From Aquimarina algiphila (GTDB taxonomy: Bacteria > Bacteroidota > Bacteroidia > Flavobacteriales > Flavobacteriaceae), in contig NZ_VLNR01000008.1 of NCBI RefSeq assembly GCF_007489275.1, forward strand, positions 54,685 to 118,684: a DNA stretch of 64,000 bases, in the 5' to 3' direction. Below are positions 1 through 8,261 of this stretch, piece after piece (the stretch's first letter is position 1; each line of letters begins with the position of its first letter). The notes under the pieces are model-generated. The model had not been told where the DNA came from. It was given only the letters and a program-made list of their open reading frames with translations, and did not search any database. The position numbers and the translations under genes are program-made.

Positions 1-730
1 AGAATATAATGCTGTAACTTCATTAGATGGTTCCAAAATAATTTTTAATACCTATCGCTTTAGCGGTTGGAAACTAGGAATTGCGGATTTTAAAAATGGA
101 AAAATTCATAATGTAAAAAAATTAACGAATCGTTCTAACTACGAATACAATGCAATGTTTTCTCCTGATGGGTTACACATTGTTTACCACGAATACAATT
201 GGAATACTCGTAATGCAGACTTGTTTATAGCCGATATCAACGGTAAAAATGTAAAGCAATTAACAAAGGCTTTGGGGAGTCATCGTACTCCTGATTGGAG
301 CAAAGACAGCAAACAAATTGTGTTTGCCTCCAGAAGAGATCAATATTACAATATTTACAGTAAAGGTAGTGATGGCATGCATCTTAAAAGGTTAACTGAT
401 GACACTTCGCATCATTTTGCTTCTTCAACTTCTAGAAAAGAAGATAGAATTGCATTTTTATCAAATAGGAAAGGACAAATTCATTTATATGTGATGGACT
501 TACAAGGTAAGAATATGATGAATTTGACTCCGAAATTAAAAACAGATGATTTTAAAACAAAAGAGTGTTGGGCTTATAAAACAAGTTGGTCGGCAGATGG
601 TAAACAGATTGTTTTTAATATCATGTTAGAAGGTAATTTAGAACTTTTTATTATTAATAGCGATGGATCAGGTTTAGAACAGATAACTCATAATAATGAT
701 ACCGATATGACACCATATTGGATGAATTAA
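1..730 (+). CDS. PD40/TolB-like beta-propeller protein (5' end outside window)
   Basis: The reading frame is open from base 2, so the gene begins before the window and only its C-terminal part (about 242 codons) is seen. It carries repeated WD40-like/PD40 blades of the TolB type: the pattern S-DG/D-G-K-I-F with D-L-(F/Y)-(I/V)-(M/I)-(D/N) strands recurs about every 45 residues (for example near 290-345, 420-500 and 580-660). In this family such blades form a periplasmic or secreted beta-propeller that binds protein or carbohydrate; no catalytic residue is visible. The next gene, 6 bases downstream, is a close paralogue with the same blade order, so this is a tandem duplication and probably one transcript. 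The exact ligand cannot be told. Confidence 0.8.
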   Translation, partial: EYNAVTSLDGSKIIFNTYRFSGWKLGIADFKNGKIHNVKKLTNRSNYEYNAMFSPDGLHIVYHEYNWNTRNADLFIADINGKNVKQLTKALGSHRTPDWSKDSKQIVFASRRDQYYNIYSKGSDGMHLKRLTDDTSHHFASSTSRKEDRIAFLSNRKGQIHLYVMDLQGKNMMNLTPKLKTDDFKTKECWAYKTSWSADGKQIVFNIMLEGNLELFIINSDGSGLEQITHNNDTDMTPYWMN

Positions 731-736
731 AATACT

Positions 737-1714
737 ATGAAACAGCTTGTTTTAGGATGCTTATGTATACTATCATTTTATAATTCACAATTTGAGAATC
801 ATACGTCGGAAGATAAGATTTTTTGTGTAGACAAAATATCCGTATCATCAAAAATCCTTTTTTCTAAAAAAGACAAAAGCTATAGCGGTTGGTCAATATA
901 TATGATGAATCCTGATGGTTCAGATAAAAAAGTGTTAATCCCTTTTAAGTCTGGAATGGGAGAGTATAATGCCGAGATATCTCCAAATGGTAAAACCATC
1001 CTTTTCAATACATATCGTTATGGAGGTTGGAAACTAGCAACTCATAATATAGAAAATAATACGACAAAAAGAATTTCACCTAATTCTAATTATTACACTA
1101 ATGGTGTGTATTCTCCAAATGGAGAAATGATTGCATATGAAAAAAATGTTCAAAGAAGTACTCATATTTTTATAGCTGATAAACATGGAAATAATGAAAA
1201 AATGCTTACTGGAACAATGGGGAATGAAAACAGAATACCCAGTTGGTCATCTGATGGGGAATCAATAGTATTTTATAGTGAAAAGAATAGGGTAAACGAT
1301 ATTTACCAAGTTACTATAAAAGATAATCAGATAACAAACCTGACTAATAATCTTTCTGGTAATGATTTTGCTCCTGCTGTATCTCCTGACGGAAAAAAAA
1401 TTGCATTTTTCTCAGATAGGAATGGCTATCTGGATCTTTATGTAATGGATAGCACAGGCGCAAATCAAAAGAACATAACAGCTAACCTTCAAAATAAAAA
1501 CAATACCTATAATTATTATAAAGATTCTAATCTATATTGGATAGTAAAAACATCTTGGTCACCCGATGGACAAGAACTGGTTTTTTCTAATATTACAAAT
1601 GATAATTTTGATGTATTCACCATTGCAAAAAACGGATCGAATTTAAAACAAATAACAGAAACACCAGAATCCGAGTATACACCTGTTTGGGGAGCAATCC
1701 AATTGGATAAATAG
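737..1714 (+). CDS. PD40/TolB-like beta-propeller protein, exported
   Basis: This 325-residue protein has a short hydrophobic N-terminus (MKQLVLGCLCILSFY) that looks like a signal peptide; the Cys at residue 9 could make it a lipoprotein, though the lipobox is poor. The rest is about six PD40 blades (from about residue 35 to 320) with SPDG/SPNG turns and strands such as LDLYVMDSTG. Residues around EYNAEISPNG and NTYRYGGWK match the upstream truncated gene almost word for word, so the two are tandem duplicates. The family usually acts as a periplasmic propeller; some members accompany TonB transport or polysaccharide uptake. No partner gene nearby settles the role. Confidence 0.82.
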   Translation: MKQLVLGCLCILSFYNSQFENHTSEDKIFCVDKISVSSKILFSKKDKSYSGWSIYMMNPDGSDKKVLIPFKSGMGEYNAEISPNGKTILFNTYRYGGWKLATHNIENNTTKRISPNSNYYTNGVYSPNGEMIAYEKNVQRSTHIFIADKHGNNEKMLTGTMGNENRIPSWSSDGESIVFYSEKNRVNDIYQVTIKDNQITNLTNNLSGNDFAPAVSPDGKKIAFFSDRNGYLDLYVMDSTGANQKNITANLQNKNNTYNYYKDSNLYWIVKTSWSPDGQELVFSNITNDNFDVFTIAKNGSNLKQITETPESEYTPVWGAIQLDK

Positions 1715-1986
1715 TATGTGTAAAAAACGATTAAAAGTCTATTAAGAGTTTACTTTACTTTTTATTAAAACGCAATTGGGTTTTTGATTTTAATACAGTA
1801 TAAGCTAGAAGTTTTTTTTAGAAAGTATCAAAGAATTCTGTGGTATGAGTACTTTTTTGGATCTAGAACTAGGAATAAAACATAGTATTGTAACTGTTGA
1901 AGATTGTTGCAAGGATAATGCTTATAACTTCTTTAATTAGCCTTATCTTAGTACTAAGAATACCCACAAAATAGTGTACTGTCAAA

Positions 1987-3621
1987 ATGAAAAAATACCC
2001 CTCATATTGCTGTAGTATAATTTTTCTATGGATTACAATCACCATGTACTCTCAAGAAAAGGATACGTTACTGCTTCGTCTACAGCAAGAAGTTGAGTAT
2101 GCAGATAAAGATGTCGAGAAAATCGATGCTCTATTATTGTTAGGGAATTATCAAATTAGCAGAGATTTTAGTAAAGCAGAACGTTACTTGTTAGAAGCTT
2201 TAGAACTTATAAAAAAGAATCCCGAACATAAACAATTACAACATTATGCAACTGTATATGAAGCTTTAGGGATAGTGCATAAACGAAAAGGTAATTATCC
2301 AGAAGCTGTTGACTCCTATCTAAAATCCAAAACATTTTATGAAAAGCTAAACGACTCTTCTAATATTGCAGATATATATCATAATATGGCTATGGTATAT
2401 AGGGATCAAAAAGATTATAAAAAAGCAATAGATTATTTTAAAAGAACCATTATAATAAAAGACTTGCTCCAAGAAGACTTAGGTGTCGCTATTGGTTATA
2501 ATATGCTAGGAGTAGCGTATCGACAAGCTAAACAAATGGATTCTGCATTTTACTGTTACCAGGTAGCGAAGAAAAGTTTTAATATATTAAAAGATAAAGA
2601 AAATATATATAGAGTAAACTCTAATCTGGCAGCATGGTATCATACTAAAAAAGATTATGAAAAAGCAATACGTATCTACCTTGAGAATTTGGCATATGAT
2701 ATTAAAACCAATCAGAAACTTTCTCAACAAAGGGCGAATTATAATATTGCAGGAAGTTATATGCAACTTAAAGAGTATGAAACAGCATTGACCTATGTCA
2801 ATGAAGCATTAATAATAGCCAAGGAGCAAGACGCCAAATCCAGGATTTCAAAATCATATTTAAGAAGGAGTTTTCTCAAGAAAAAGTTAAAGGATTATGA
2901 AAAAGCTTTAGAAGATTATCGAATGTATAAGAAGTACTCTGATTCTGTATTTAATATTGAAAATGTCAAAAAAATACAAGCCTTAGAGTTAACTCATAAA
3001 TTTAATCAGGAAAAATTAGCCGATAGCTTGCAGTTTTCTAAAGAAAAAAGAGAATTCGAATTAATTACTGAAGCTGAAAGCTCTAAAAAACAGATGTACT
3101 TCATACTGTTAATGATCACCTTATTCGCGGCAATAATAATAGGATATCTGATTAGGAGGATTTATAAGAATAGAGCAGTTATAATTTCTATAGAATTAGA
3201 AAAGAATAAGCAAGAATTGGCAGATTTTACAAAACAACTCATCGAAAAAAGTAATGCTCAAGAAGCCTTGCGTAATGAGTTAGAAGAACTAAAATCAGAA
3301 TTTGGAGAAAAACAATCTATTAAAAACCTTCAGGAATTAACTACTACCAGGATACTTACTAAAGAGGATTGGTATATCTTTAGAAAAAAATTTATCACGG
3401 TATATCCCAATTTTTTTAGCACTATAAAAGATAAGGGTTATGAACTTACTAAATCCGAAGAACGCTTGGTGGCTATGGAAAAACTAGGACTAGATACAAA
3501 CCAGATAGCCAATATGCTTGCAATTTCTGAAGATAGCGTAATGATGAGTCGTTATCGTTTGCGTAAAAAGATTAATGCACCCAAAGGAGCACCTATCCTC
3601 GAGTATCTTAAAGCTTCATAA
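1987..3621 (+). CDS. TPR-transmembrane-HTH regulator (Bacteroidota type)
   Basis: The protein is 544 residues long. Residues 1-22 form a signal peptide ending in MYSQ. About residues 45-325 are tetratricopeptide repeats (for example EAVDSYLKSKTFYEKL and KKAIDYFKRTIIIKD). One membrane helix lies at about 370-390. A coiled coil follows, and a LuxR/GerE-like helix-turn-helix sits at about 486-535 (LTKSEERLVA, then TNQIANMLAISEDSV). The topology puts the TPR sensor outside and the DNA-binding head in the cytoplasm, a design common in Bacteroidota. Known members control surface or stress genes, but the target here is unknown. It is a single gene, convergent with the TonB receptor downstream; the two stops are only about 10 bases apart, with no clear terminator between them. 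Confidence 0.85.
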   Translation: MKKYPSYCCSIIFLWITITMYSQEKDTLLLRLQQEVEYADKDVEKIDALLLLGNYQISRDFSKAERYLLEALELIKKNPEHKQLQHYATVYEALGIVHKRKGNYPEAVDSYLKSKTFYEKLNDSSNIADIYHNMAMVYRDQKDYKKAIDYFKRTIIIKDLLQEDLGVAIGYNMLGVAYRQAKQMDSAFYCYQVAKKSFNILKDKENIYRVNSNLAAWYHTKKDYEKAIRIYLENLAYDIKTNQKLSQQRANYNIAGSYMQLKEYETALTYVNEALIIAKEQDAKSRISKSYLRRSFLKKKLKDYEKALEDYRMYKKYSDSVFNIENVKKIQALELTHKFNQEKLADSLQFSKEKREFELITEAESSKKQMYFILLMITLFAAIIIGYLIRRIYKNRAVIISIELEKNKQELADFTKQLIEKSNAQEALRNELEELKSEFGEKQSIKNLQELTTTRILTKEDWYIFRKKFITVYPNFFSTIKDKGYELTKSEERLVAMEKLGLDTNQIANMLAISEDSVMMSRYRLRKKINAPKGAPILEYLKAS

Positions 3622-3631
3622 TTTTGAATAT

Positions 3632-6301
3632 TTAAAAAGATAGTCTAAACACAGCATTTGGTGTAAAACCTAGAGAAAATCGTTGAATTACTTGTTCTAA
3701 GATTAATTCTAGTTCTTCGGGAGTAGATCCGGTGGTACCTTCTACAGGAATTCCACCATCGTCTAAAGGCTTTCGTTCTGCTTTATATATCAAATTTAAA
3801 GGTTTTACCCTGTTATAAATATTCAAGAATGATAACCCTAATTGTCCTTTTAATGTTTTATTACCTGATTTAATATTTAGATCATATAATATAGAGGCAT
3901 CTAACCTATGAAAATCTGGTAATTTGGCACTATTTACAGAACCAAAATTAACTACACCGGCATTTTCGCCATCAGCATCAATTTTAATTTCGTAACTATT
4001 TACAGGAGTAATAGGTTTTCCGGTTCTAAATTGCCATCCTAGTGAGAATTGCCATTTTTTGAGTTGCAATGTATTAGAAATTCTAAAGGAATGAGTTATG
4101 TCATTATTTCCGGGGAACTTAAAAGGGGTATCCTGTAAATTAGGGAATTGAAATGTAATATTATTATAAGTGTACCCTGCCCATATTTTATAATTATCCC
4201 ATCTATATTTTACCAAAAGATCTAAACCTTGTATTGTGCTTTTTCCTTCTTCTAAATTTTCTAAGGGGTTACTAAATCCGTTAGTAAACGTCGTTAATCC
4301 ATCTAATTCTTTATAATATGCATCAACATCAATATTTAAATTTTTATAATGATATAATATACCTCCAGAAATTTGATTACTACTTAACAAAGGAAATTGT
4401 TCATCATCTGATAAACGCCATAATTCATTTTCTAAACGCAATTCTGTGTGATTAAATTCTACCAATTGAGAAACGGGCTGATTTCTTCTTTCAATAGCTG
4501 TTTTAATTCTAAAACGATTGTTTAAAGGATATTCAAGGTTGATACGAGGCTCGATTAAAAAATCGTCTAAAGAACTATAATGTACGAGTCGAATACCGGT
4601 ATTTATAAATCCATTATTTTTAAAATTGAAGGTATATTCCCCAAATACAGCATTTTTAAGATTATCATCATCTTGTTCTGAGCTTTCTATTTCGGCATCA
4701 ATAGGGTTTTCTTTACTGATAATCACATTTAAATCGGTATATGAAAGTTCATATCCTAGCGTGAGTTTTTGTGTTTCTTTAATGCTAGAAGTAGAAGTAA
4801 ATTTCATACCTAGATCTGTAATGTCATTTTTACGAATATTAACCTCTGCCAGGTCCAAAATACCATCACCAGTTTCATCTTTTATTTCATCGTTTTGATA
4901 AAAAGAATTGTATTCAGAAAAATATGCAGTAAGTTTTTCTTGTTGTTTTTCATTGGTTTTATGTTTCCAGTTTACACTTAACCCTTTGTTTTGTGTAATT
5001 AATGAATCTACAACAAGTTCTTCTCCTCCTGTAAAGTCAAAGTCCAAACGGTTTCTTGTGTACAACCCACTAACAGAGATGCTATTTTTGACATTAGGTT
5101 TTAGAATAAGTTTTGCATTAACATCGGCAAAAGAAAAATCATTATTACTTGTTTCAGGGTTAAAATCATCATCTGTTTCAAGTTCTAATACATTACCGTT
5201 ACTATCTCTGGCTATTCCAAAGTTTGTAAATATTTTATCTTCATAACTTTGATATGTAGGAGTTTCTACAATATCAGAATATGACCTTCTTGCAAAGGCA
5301 TATACAGCAGTTTTTTGGGATAAAGGAACTTTTACAAATCCATTTACCGACAAACCATCAATTTCAAATCCGCCTTCTGTTTTTTCAGGAATTAGTTCCC
5401 CGCTGGAAATATCGATAATTCCAGAAATACGATCACCATAACTAGCACTTGTGCCAGACCTGAAAATGGTTGCTTTTTTTGTAGCAAAAGGGTTAAATAA
5501 AGAAAACATTCCATAGAAATAACCTGTATTATACAATTTGATATCATCGTACAATATCAAATTTTGATCGGGTGATCCTCCACGAATCTGTATACCCGTT
5601 GCAGATTCATCTAAGGTTGAAATACCAGGGATTAATTGAATACTTTGTGCTATATCGGGGCTTACCAATCCCGGTAAAATTCCTAATTTTTCAGAATCAA
5701 GGGCTATCGATCCATCTTTGTTTCTGTCAATCCCAGAGGTAACATATCCTAATACAACGACTTCATCAAGTACCGAGGATAAAAGATTTAATTCAATTGA
5801 TGTACAAGGTTCTCCAATAGAGAGAGTAATGTTTTTTTCATCATATCCAATAAAACTGATACGTATATTTCCTGTAGTCGAACTAATATCTTTAAAATTA
5901 AAATATCCATTATCATCACTAACAATGGATTGATCATTATCAATGGTAACTGTAGCAAACGGAATTGGCTTTTTTGTAGTGGCATCAATAATATAACCAC
6001 AGATGATTCTTTTTTGGGTAATAATTACCTGTTGAGAAGATACTTTTTCAAAAATAAGTCCTGTCTGCGTTTCCAAAAGAGGAAGTAAATTGTCAATAGT
6101 AATTTCTTGTTGAGGTAAGGTGATAGACTTAGAAGCTATTACTTCTTGGGCATAAGAAAAAAGTATAGTTGTTTTTGATTCTACATCAGTCAATACCTCT
6201 TTCAGAGAACTGTTGGTATAAGAGATAGTCAATTTTTCCTGAGTATAGCACACCATAGAAACAAGGAATGTGAATACAAATAATAGTCGTTGGTTCATCA
6301 A
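3632..6301 (-). CDS. TonB-dependent receptor with STN and carboxypeptidase-D-like N-terminal domains
   Basis: The product is an 889-residue outer-membrane transporter. A signal peptide (1-20, ending CYTQEK) is followed by an STN domain (about 22-93) that contacts the FecR-type anti-sigma factor, a carboxypeptidase regulatory-like beta-sandwich (about 98-172, with PIPFATVTI), a plug (about 195-305, containing GIQIRGGSPDQNLILYDD) and a 22-stranded-type barrel to the C-terminal SF. It is the third gene of a sigma/anti-sigma/receptor set, 14 bases after fecR-like 6316-7221. By analogy with FecA and the flavobacterial receptors, substrate binding would signal through the STN domain to release the sigma factor. 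There is no SusD partner, so a siderophore, peptide or small ligand is as likely as a glycan. Confidence 0.9.
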   Translation of the reverse strand: MMNQRLLFVFTFLVSMVCYTQEKLTISYTNSSLKEVLTDVESKTTILFSYAQEVIASKSITLPQQEITIDNLLPLLETQTGLIFEKVSSQQVIITQKRIICGYIIDATTKKPIPFATVTIDNDQSIVSDDNGYFNFKDISSTTGNIRISFIGYDEKNITLSIGEPCTSIELNLLSSVLDEVVVLGYVTSGIDRNKDGSIALDSEKLGILPGLVSPDIAQSIQLIPGISTLDESATGIQIRGGSPDQNLILYDDIKLYNTGYFYGMFSLFNPFATKKATIFRSGTSASYGDRISGIIDISSGELIPEKTEGGFEIDGLSVNGFVKVPLSQKTAVYAFARRSYSDIVETPTYQSYEDKIFTNFGIARDSNGNVLELETDDDFNPETSNNDFSFADVNAKLILKPNVKNSISVSGLYTRNRLDFDFTGGEELVVDSLITQNKGLSVNWKHKTNEKQQEKLTAYFSEYNSFYQNDEIKDETGDGILDLAEVNIRKNDITDLGMKFTSTSSIKETQKLTLGYELSYTDLNVIISKENPIDAEIESSEQDDDNLKNAVFGEYTFNFKNNGFINTGIRLVHYSSLDDFLIEPRINLEYPLNNRFRIKTAIERRNQPVSQLVEFNHTELRLENELWRLSDDEQFPLLSSNQISGGILYHYKNLNIDVDAYYKELDGLTTFTNGFSNPLENLEEGKSTIQGLDLLVKYRWDNYKIWAGYTYNNITFQFPNLQDTPFKFPGNNDITHSFRISNTLQLKKWQFSLGWQFRTGKPITPVNSYEIKIDADGENAGVVNFGSVNSAKLPDFHRLDASILYDLNIKSGNKTLKGQLGLSFLNIYNRVKPLNLIYKAERKPLDDGGIPVEGTTGSTPEELELILEQVIQRFSLGFTPNAVFRLSF

Positions 6302-6315
6302 AATTAATTGTGCAA

Positions 6316-7221
6316 TTATTGTAAAGATACAACAGTTTTATCTTCAGAAAGTGTATACAAAATGCCCATTGGAGCGAGTGTAGATTTTAATGCTTTTTCT
6401 AAATCGTTATGTAAAAAACTTCCCGTAAATAACCTAGATAGATCAGCATTATTAACCTGAAAAGTAATATTGTATTGAATGCGTATTTCATCCAGAACTT
6501 CATGTAAAGGAGCTCCTTTGAATATACTGATACCATTCATCCAGTTGGGTATGTTTTCCTTGGTTTTTTGATCTACGAGCTTATCATCTGAAATAATAAT
6601 TCGATCATCTTTTTTCAGAATACGATGTTCTTCTGTAACTAGCTTATCAAAGCGAACCACACCTTCATAACAATTTAATTCAAAGGATTTAGATCGTGCT
6701 CTAATATTAAATTTGGTTCCTAGAACAGATATAGTTCCATAAGTAGTTTCTACTGCAAAACCTTCTCCTTTTTCTACTTCAAAATAGGCCTCTCCTTTTA
6801 GGCTGACATTGCGATTATTTAACCAAAAAAAACGTTTGTGCGTTACTTCAGAATCTGCATTGAGTTGTATAGTAGAACCATCAGGTAAAGTAACAGCTAG
6901 TTGTTCTCCGTAGGAAGTTGTATAGCTTTTGGTAGATTTAAATAATCCAAATACTCCCAGAATAATCACAATAGAAGCCGCAACGGCATACCAGGTAGTA
7001 TATGTTGGTTTGGTTTTCTTCCCAAAAGTAATTTTTTCTTTTGTTTTTATTAGCGACTGTCTATGGTCAACAGGCGGAGCCTTAAAGTTTTGAGATATTT
7101 CATTAATACGATGAAATCCCTGGTATGCTTCTGATTTTTTGAACTCAGATAATTCTTCTTCGCTCAACTCACCAGCTACCCAACGCGCTATAAATGTTTC
7201 ATCTGATTCGTATTTTTCCAT
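6316..7221 (-). CDS. FecR-family anti-sigma factor
   Basis: The 301-residue protein has a cytoplasmic N-terminal segment (1-75) rich in acidic residues that should bind the sigma factor, one membrane helix at about 78-96 (YAVAASIVIILGVFGLF), a periplasmic FecR domain (about 105-200, with TVSVLGTKFNIRA-like motif as ISVLGTKFNIRARS) and a C-terminal DUF4974-like domain (about 230-301) that resembles the STN fold. In this family the periplasmic half senses the receptor's STN domain and the cytoplasmic half holds the ECF sigma factor. It lies between the sigma gene and the TonB receptor, in the canonical order. Confidence 0.92.
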   Translation of the reverse strand: MEKYESDETFIARWVAGELSEEELSEFKKSEAYQGFHRINEISQNFKAPPVDHRQSLIKTKEKITFGKKTKPTYTTWYAVAASIVIILGVFGLFKSTKSYTTSYGEQLAVTLPDGSTIQLNADSEVTHKRFFWLNNRNVSLKGEAYFEVEKGEGFAVETTYGTISVLGTKFNIRARSKSFELNCYEGVVRFDKLVTEEHRILKKDDRIIISDDKLVDQKTKENIPNWMNGISIFKGAPLHEVLDEIRIQYNITFQVNNADLSRLFTGSFLHNDLEKALKSTLAPMGILYTLSEDKTVVSLQ

Positions 7222-7339
7222 AATAGTAAGAAAGCCTAAAACTTTCGGTGATTATAAGATTATCTTTATTAAGAGTTGATCGAATTGAACTTCTCTATAT
7301 AATTATAATACAGGTAACTATAAGATTACCCTATTTTTT

Positions 7340-7861
7340 TTAAATATTTAAGTCGTTACCGAGTAATTTTCTAATAGTTATAAAGGCATTACTCATCCTT
7401 CTTTCTACGGCTTTTACAGAGATGTCGGTGATTTCAGCAATTTCTTTATAGGTTTTTTTATCAATTCGGCTTAATAAAAAGACTTCTCTTTCTTTGGAGG
7501 ATAATTTAGCAATGCAACGTTCTAATTTATCTTTAAACTCTTCTGTCTCCATTATAAAATCCGGACTTTCGTTGTTTTTATCATCTCTTGGTATAGCCTC
7601 ATAACGTAATACCACTTTTTTATGTGCGAATTCATTTAAGAGTGCATTATTACATATGGTAAAAATTAAGGATTTTGCAGTTTCAAATATGATATCAGCA
7701 CATTGTTTCCACAATTTTACAAAAGCATCCTGCACGATATCTTCTGCCTGTTGCAAGTCACCACATTTATAATATAGGTAGTTTCTCGCCGATTCAAAAT
7801 GAGTATTGAACAGGGAGTCAAAATTCTTTTCCTCACAAACAGATTGCTTTTTTTCGGGCAT
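7340..7861 (-). CDS. ECF RNA polymerase sigma factor (FecI-like)
   Basis: This is a 173-residue ECF sigma factor. Region 2 is at about residues 14-80 (LYYKCGDLQQAEDIVQDAF, then VKLWKQC), matching the core-binding and -10 recognition helices. Region 4 is at about 112-165, with a helix-turn-helix (SSKEREVFLLSRIDKKTYKEIAEITDISVKAVE). It heads the sigma-FecR-receptor set, separated from fecR by 118 bases, and is expected to direct transcription of the receptor. The promoter region is shared back to back with the surface-protein gene at 8262. Confidence 0.93.
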   Translation of the reverse strand: MPEKKQSVCEEKNFDSLFNTHFESARNYLYYKCGDLQQAEDIVQDAFVKLWKQCADIIFETAKSLIFTICNNALLNEFAHKKVVLRYEAIPRDDKNNESPDFIMETEEFKDKLERCIAKLSSKEREVFLLSRIDKKTYKEIAEITDISVKAVERRMSNAFITIRKLLGNDLNI

Positions 7862-8261
7862 GGGGTTTTAAAGTTAATAGGATATTCAAAACTATTAAAA
7901 AAAAGCGGAAAACCTAGACAATTCCTAATACAAACAGTTTCTTAAGAATGAATAAATAACTGTTTTACAGGGTTTTGTGTTTTTTTGTAGGGGTGTTTGT
8001 AGGGGTGTTTTTTTCTTTAAAAGTATAAAGCCCGACATATTTTTTGCGTCTCCCAAACTTCAAATCTTTTAACCTATGATTATGTTTACCTATTTCATCG
8101 ACCTCTTTCCTGAGTATTTTAAATATCATCTTTTTTAGAAGATTATAGATTACAATATCATTTTATCTCTATTTATAAAAAATAAAAATAGGGTATCTCC
8201 AAACTTGGCTGTATTACATAAAAGACGATCAAAACAAATTAAATTTTTAAACCCCTTATTT
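7862..8261 (+). promoter_or_regulatory. Divergent promoter region and long leader of surface-protein gene A
   Basis: This 400-base stretch has no gene. It holds a perfect tandem repeat of TTTGTAGGGGTG (7984-8007), then a leader that matches the one before the second giant gene at 13291. Shared words include TCCCAAA about 55 bases after the repeat, AAAAATAGGGTAT at 8184-8196, ACT-GCTGTATTAC just after it, and AACCCCTTATT directly before the ATG. The conserved order and spacing point to a regulated promoter with a long 5' untranslated region, or two control points. It is back to back with the ECF sigma gene. Confidence 0.6.
7984..8007 (+). repeat. Tandem direct repeat TTTGTAGGGGTG x2 (copy A)
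   Basis: Two perfect 12-base copies lie head to tail (7984-7995 and 7996-8007). The same pair occurs at 12790-12813 before the paralogous gene. Direct repeats in a promoter are typical binding sites of LytTR response regulators, and such a regulator is encoded at 21635-22381. The sequence itself does not match a LytTR consensus known to me, so the link is an inference. Confidence 0.75.

Noticed and set aside
4626..5246. Plus-strand frames of 90 and 112 codons inside the TonB receptor
   Set aside because: They are antisense shadows of the minus-strand receptor, Ser- and Phe-rich as expected for the complement of barrel codons.
3632..7861. SusC/SusD polysaccharide utilisation locus
   Set aside because: No SusD-like lipoprotein, glycoside hydrolase or sulfatase adjoins the TonB receptor, so substrate class is left open.
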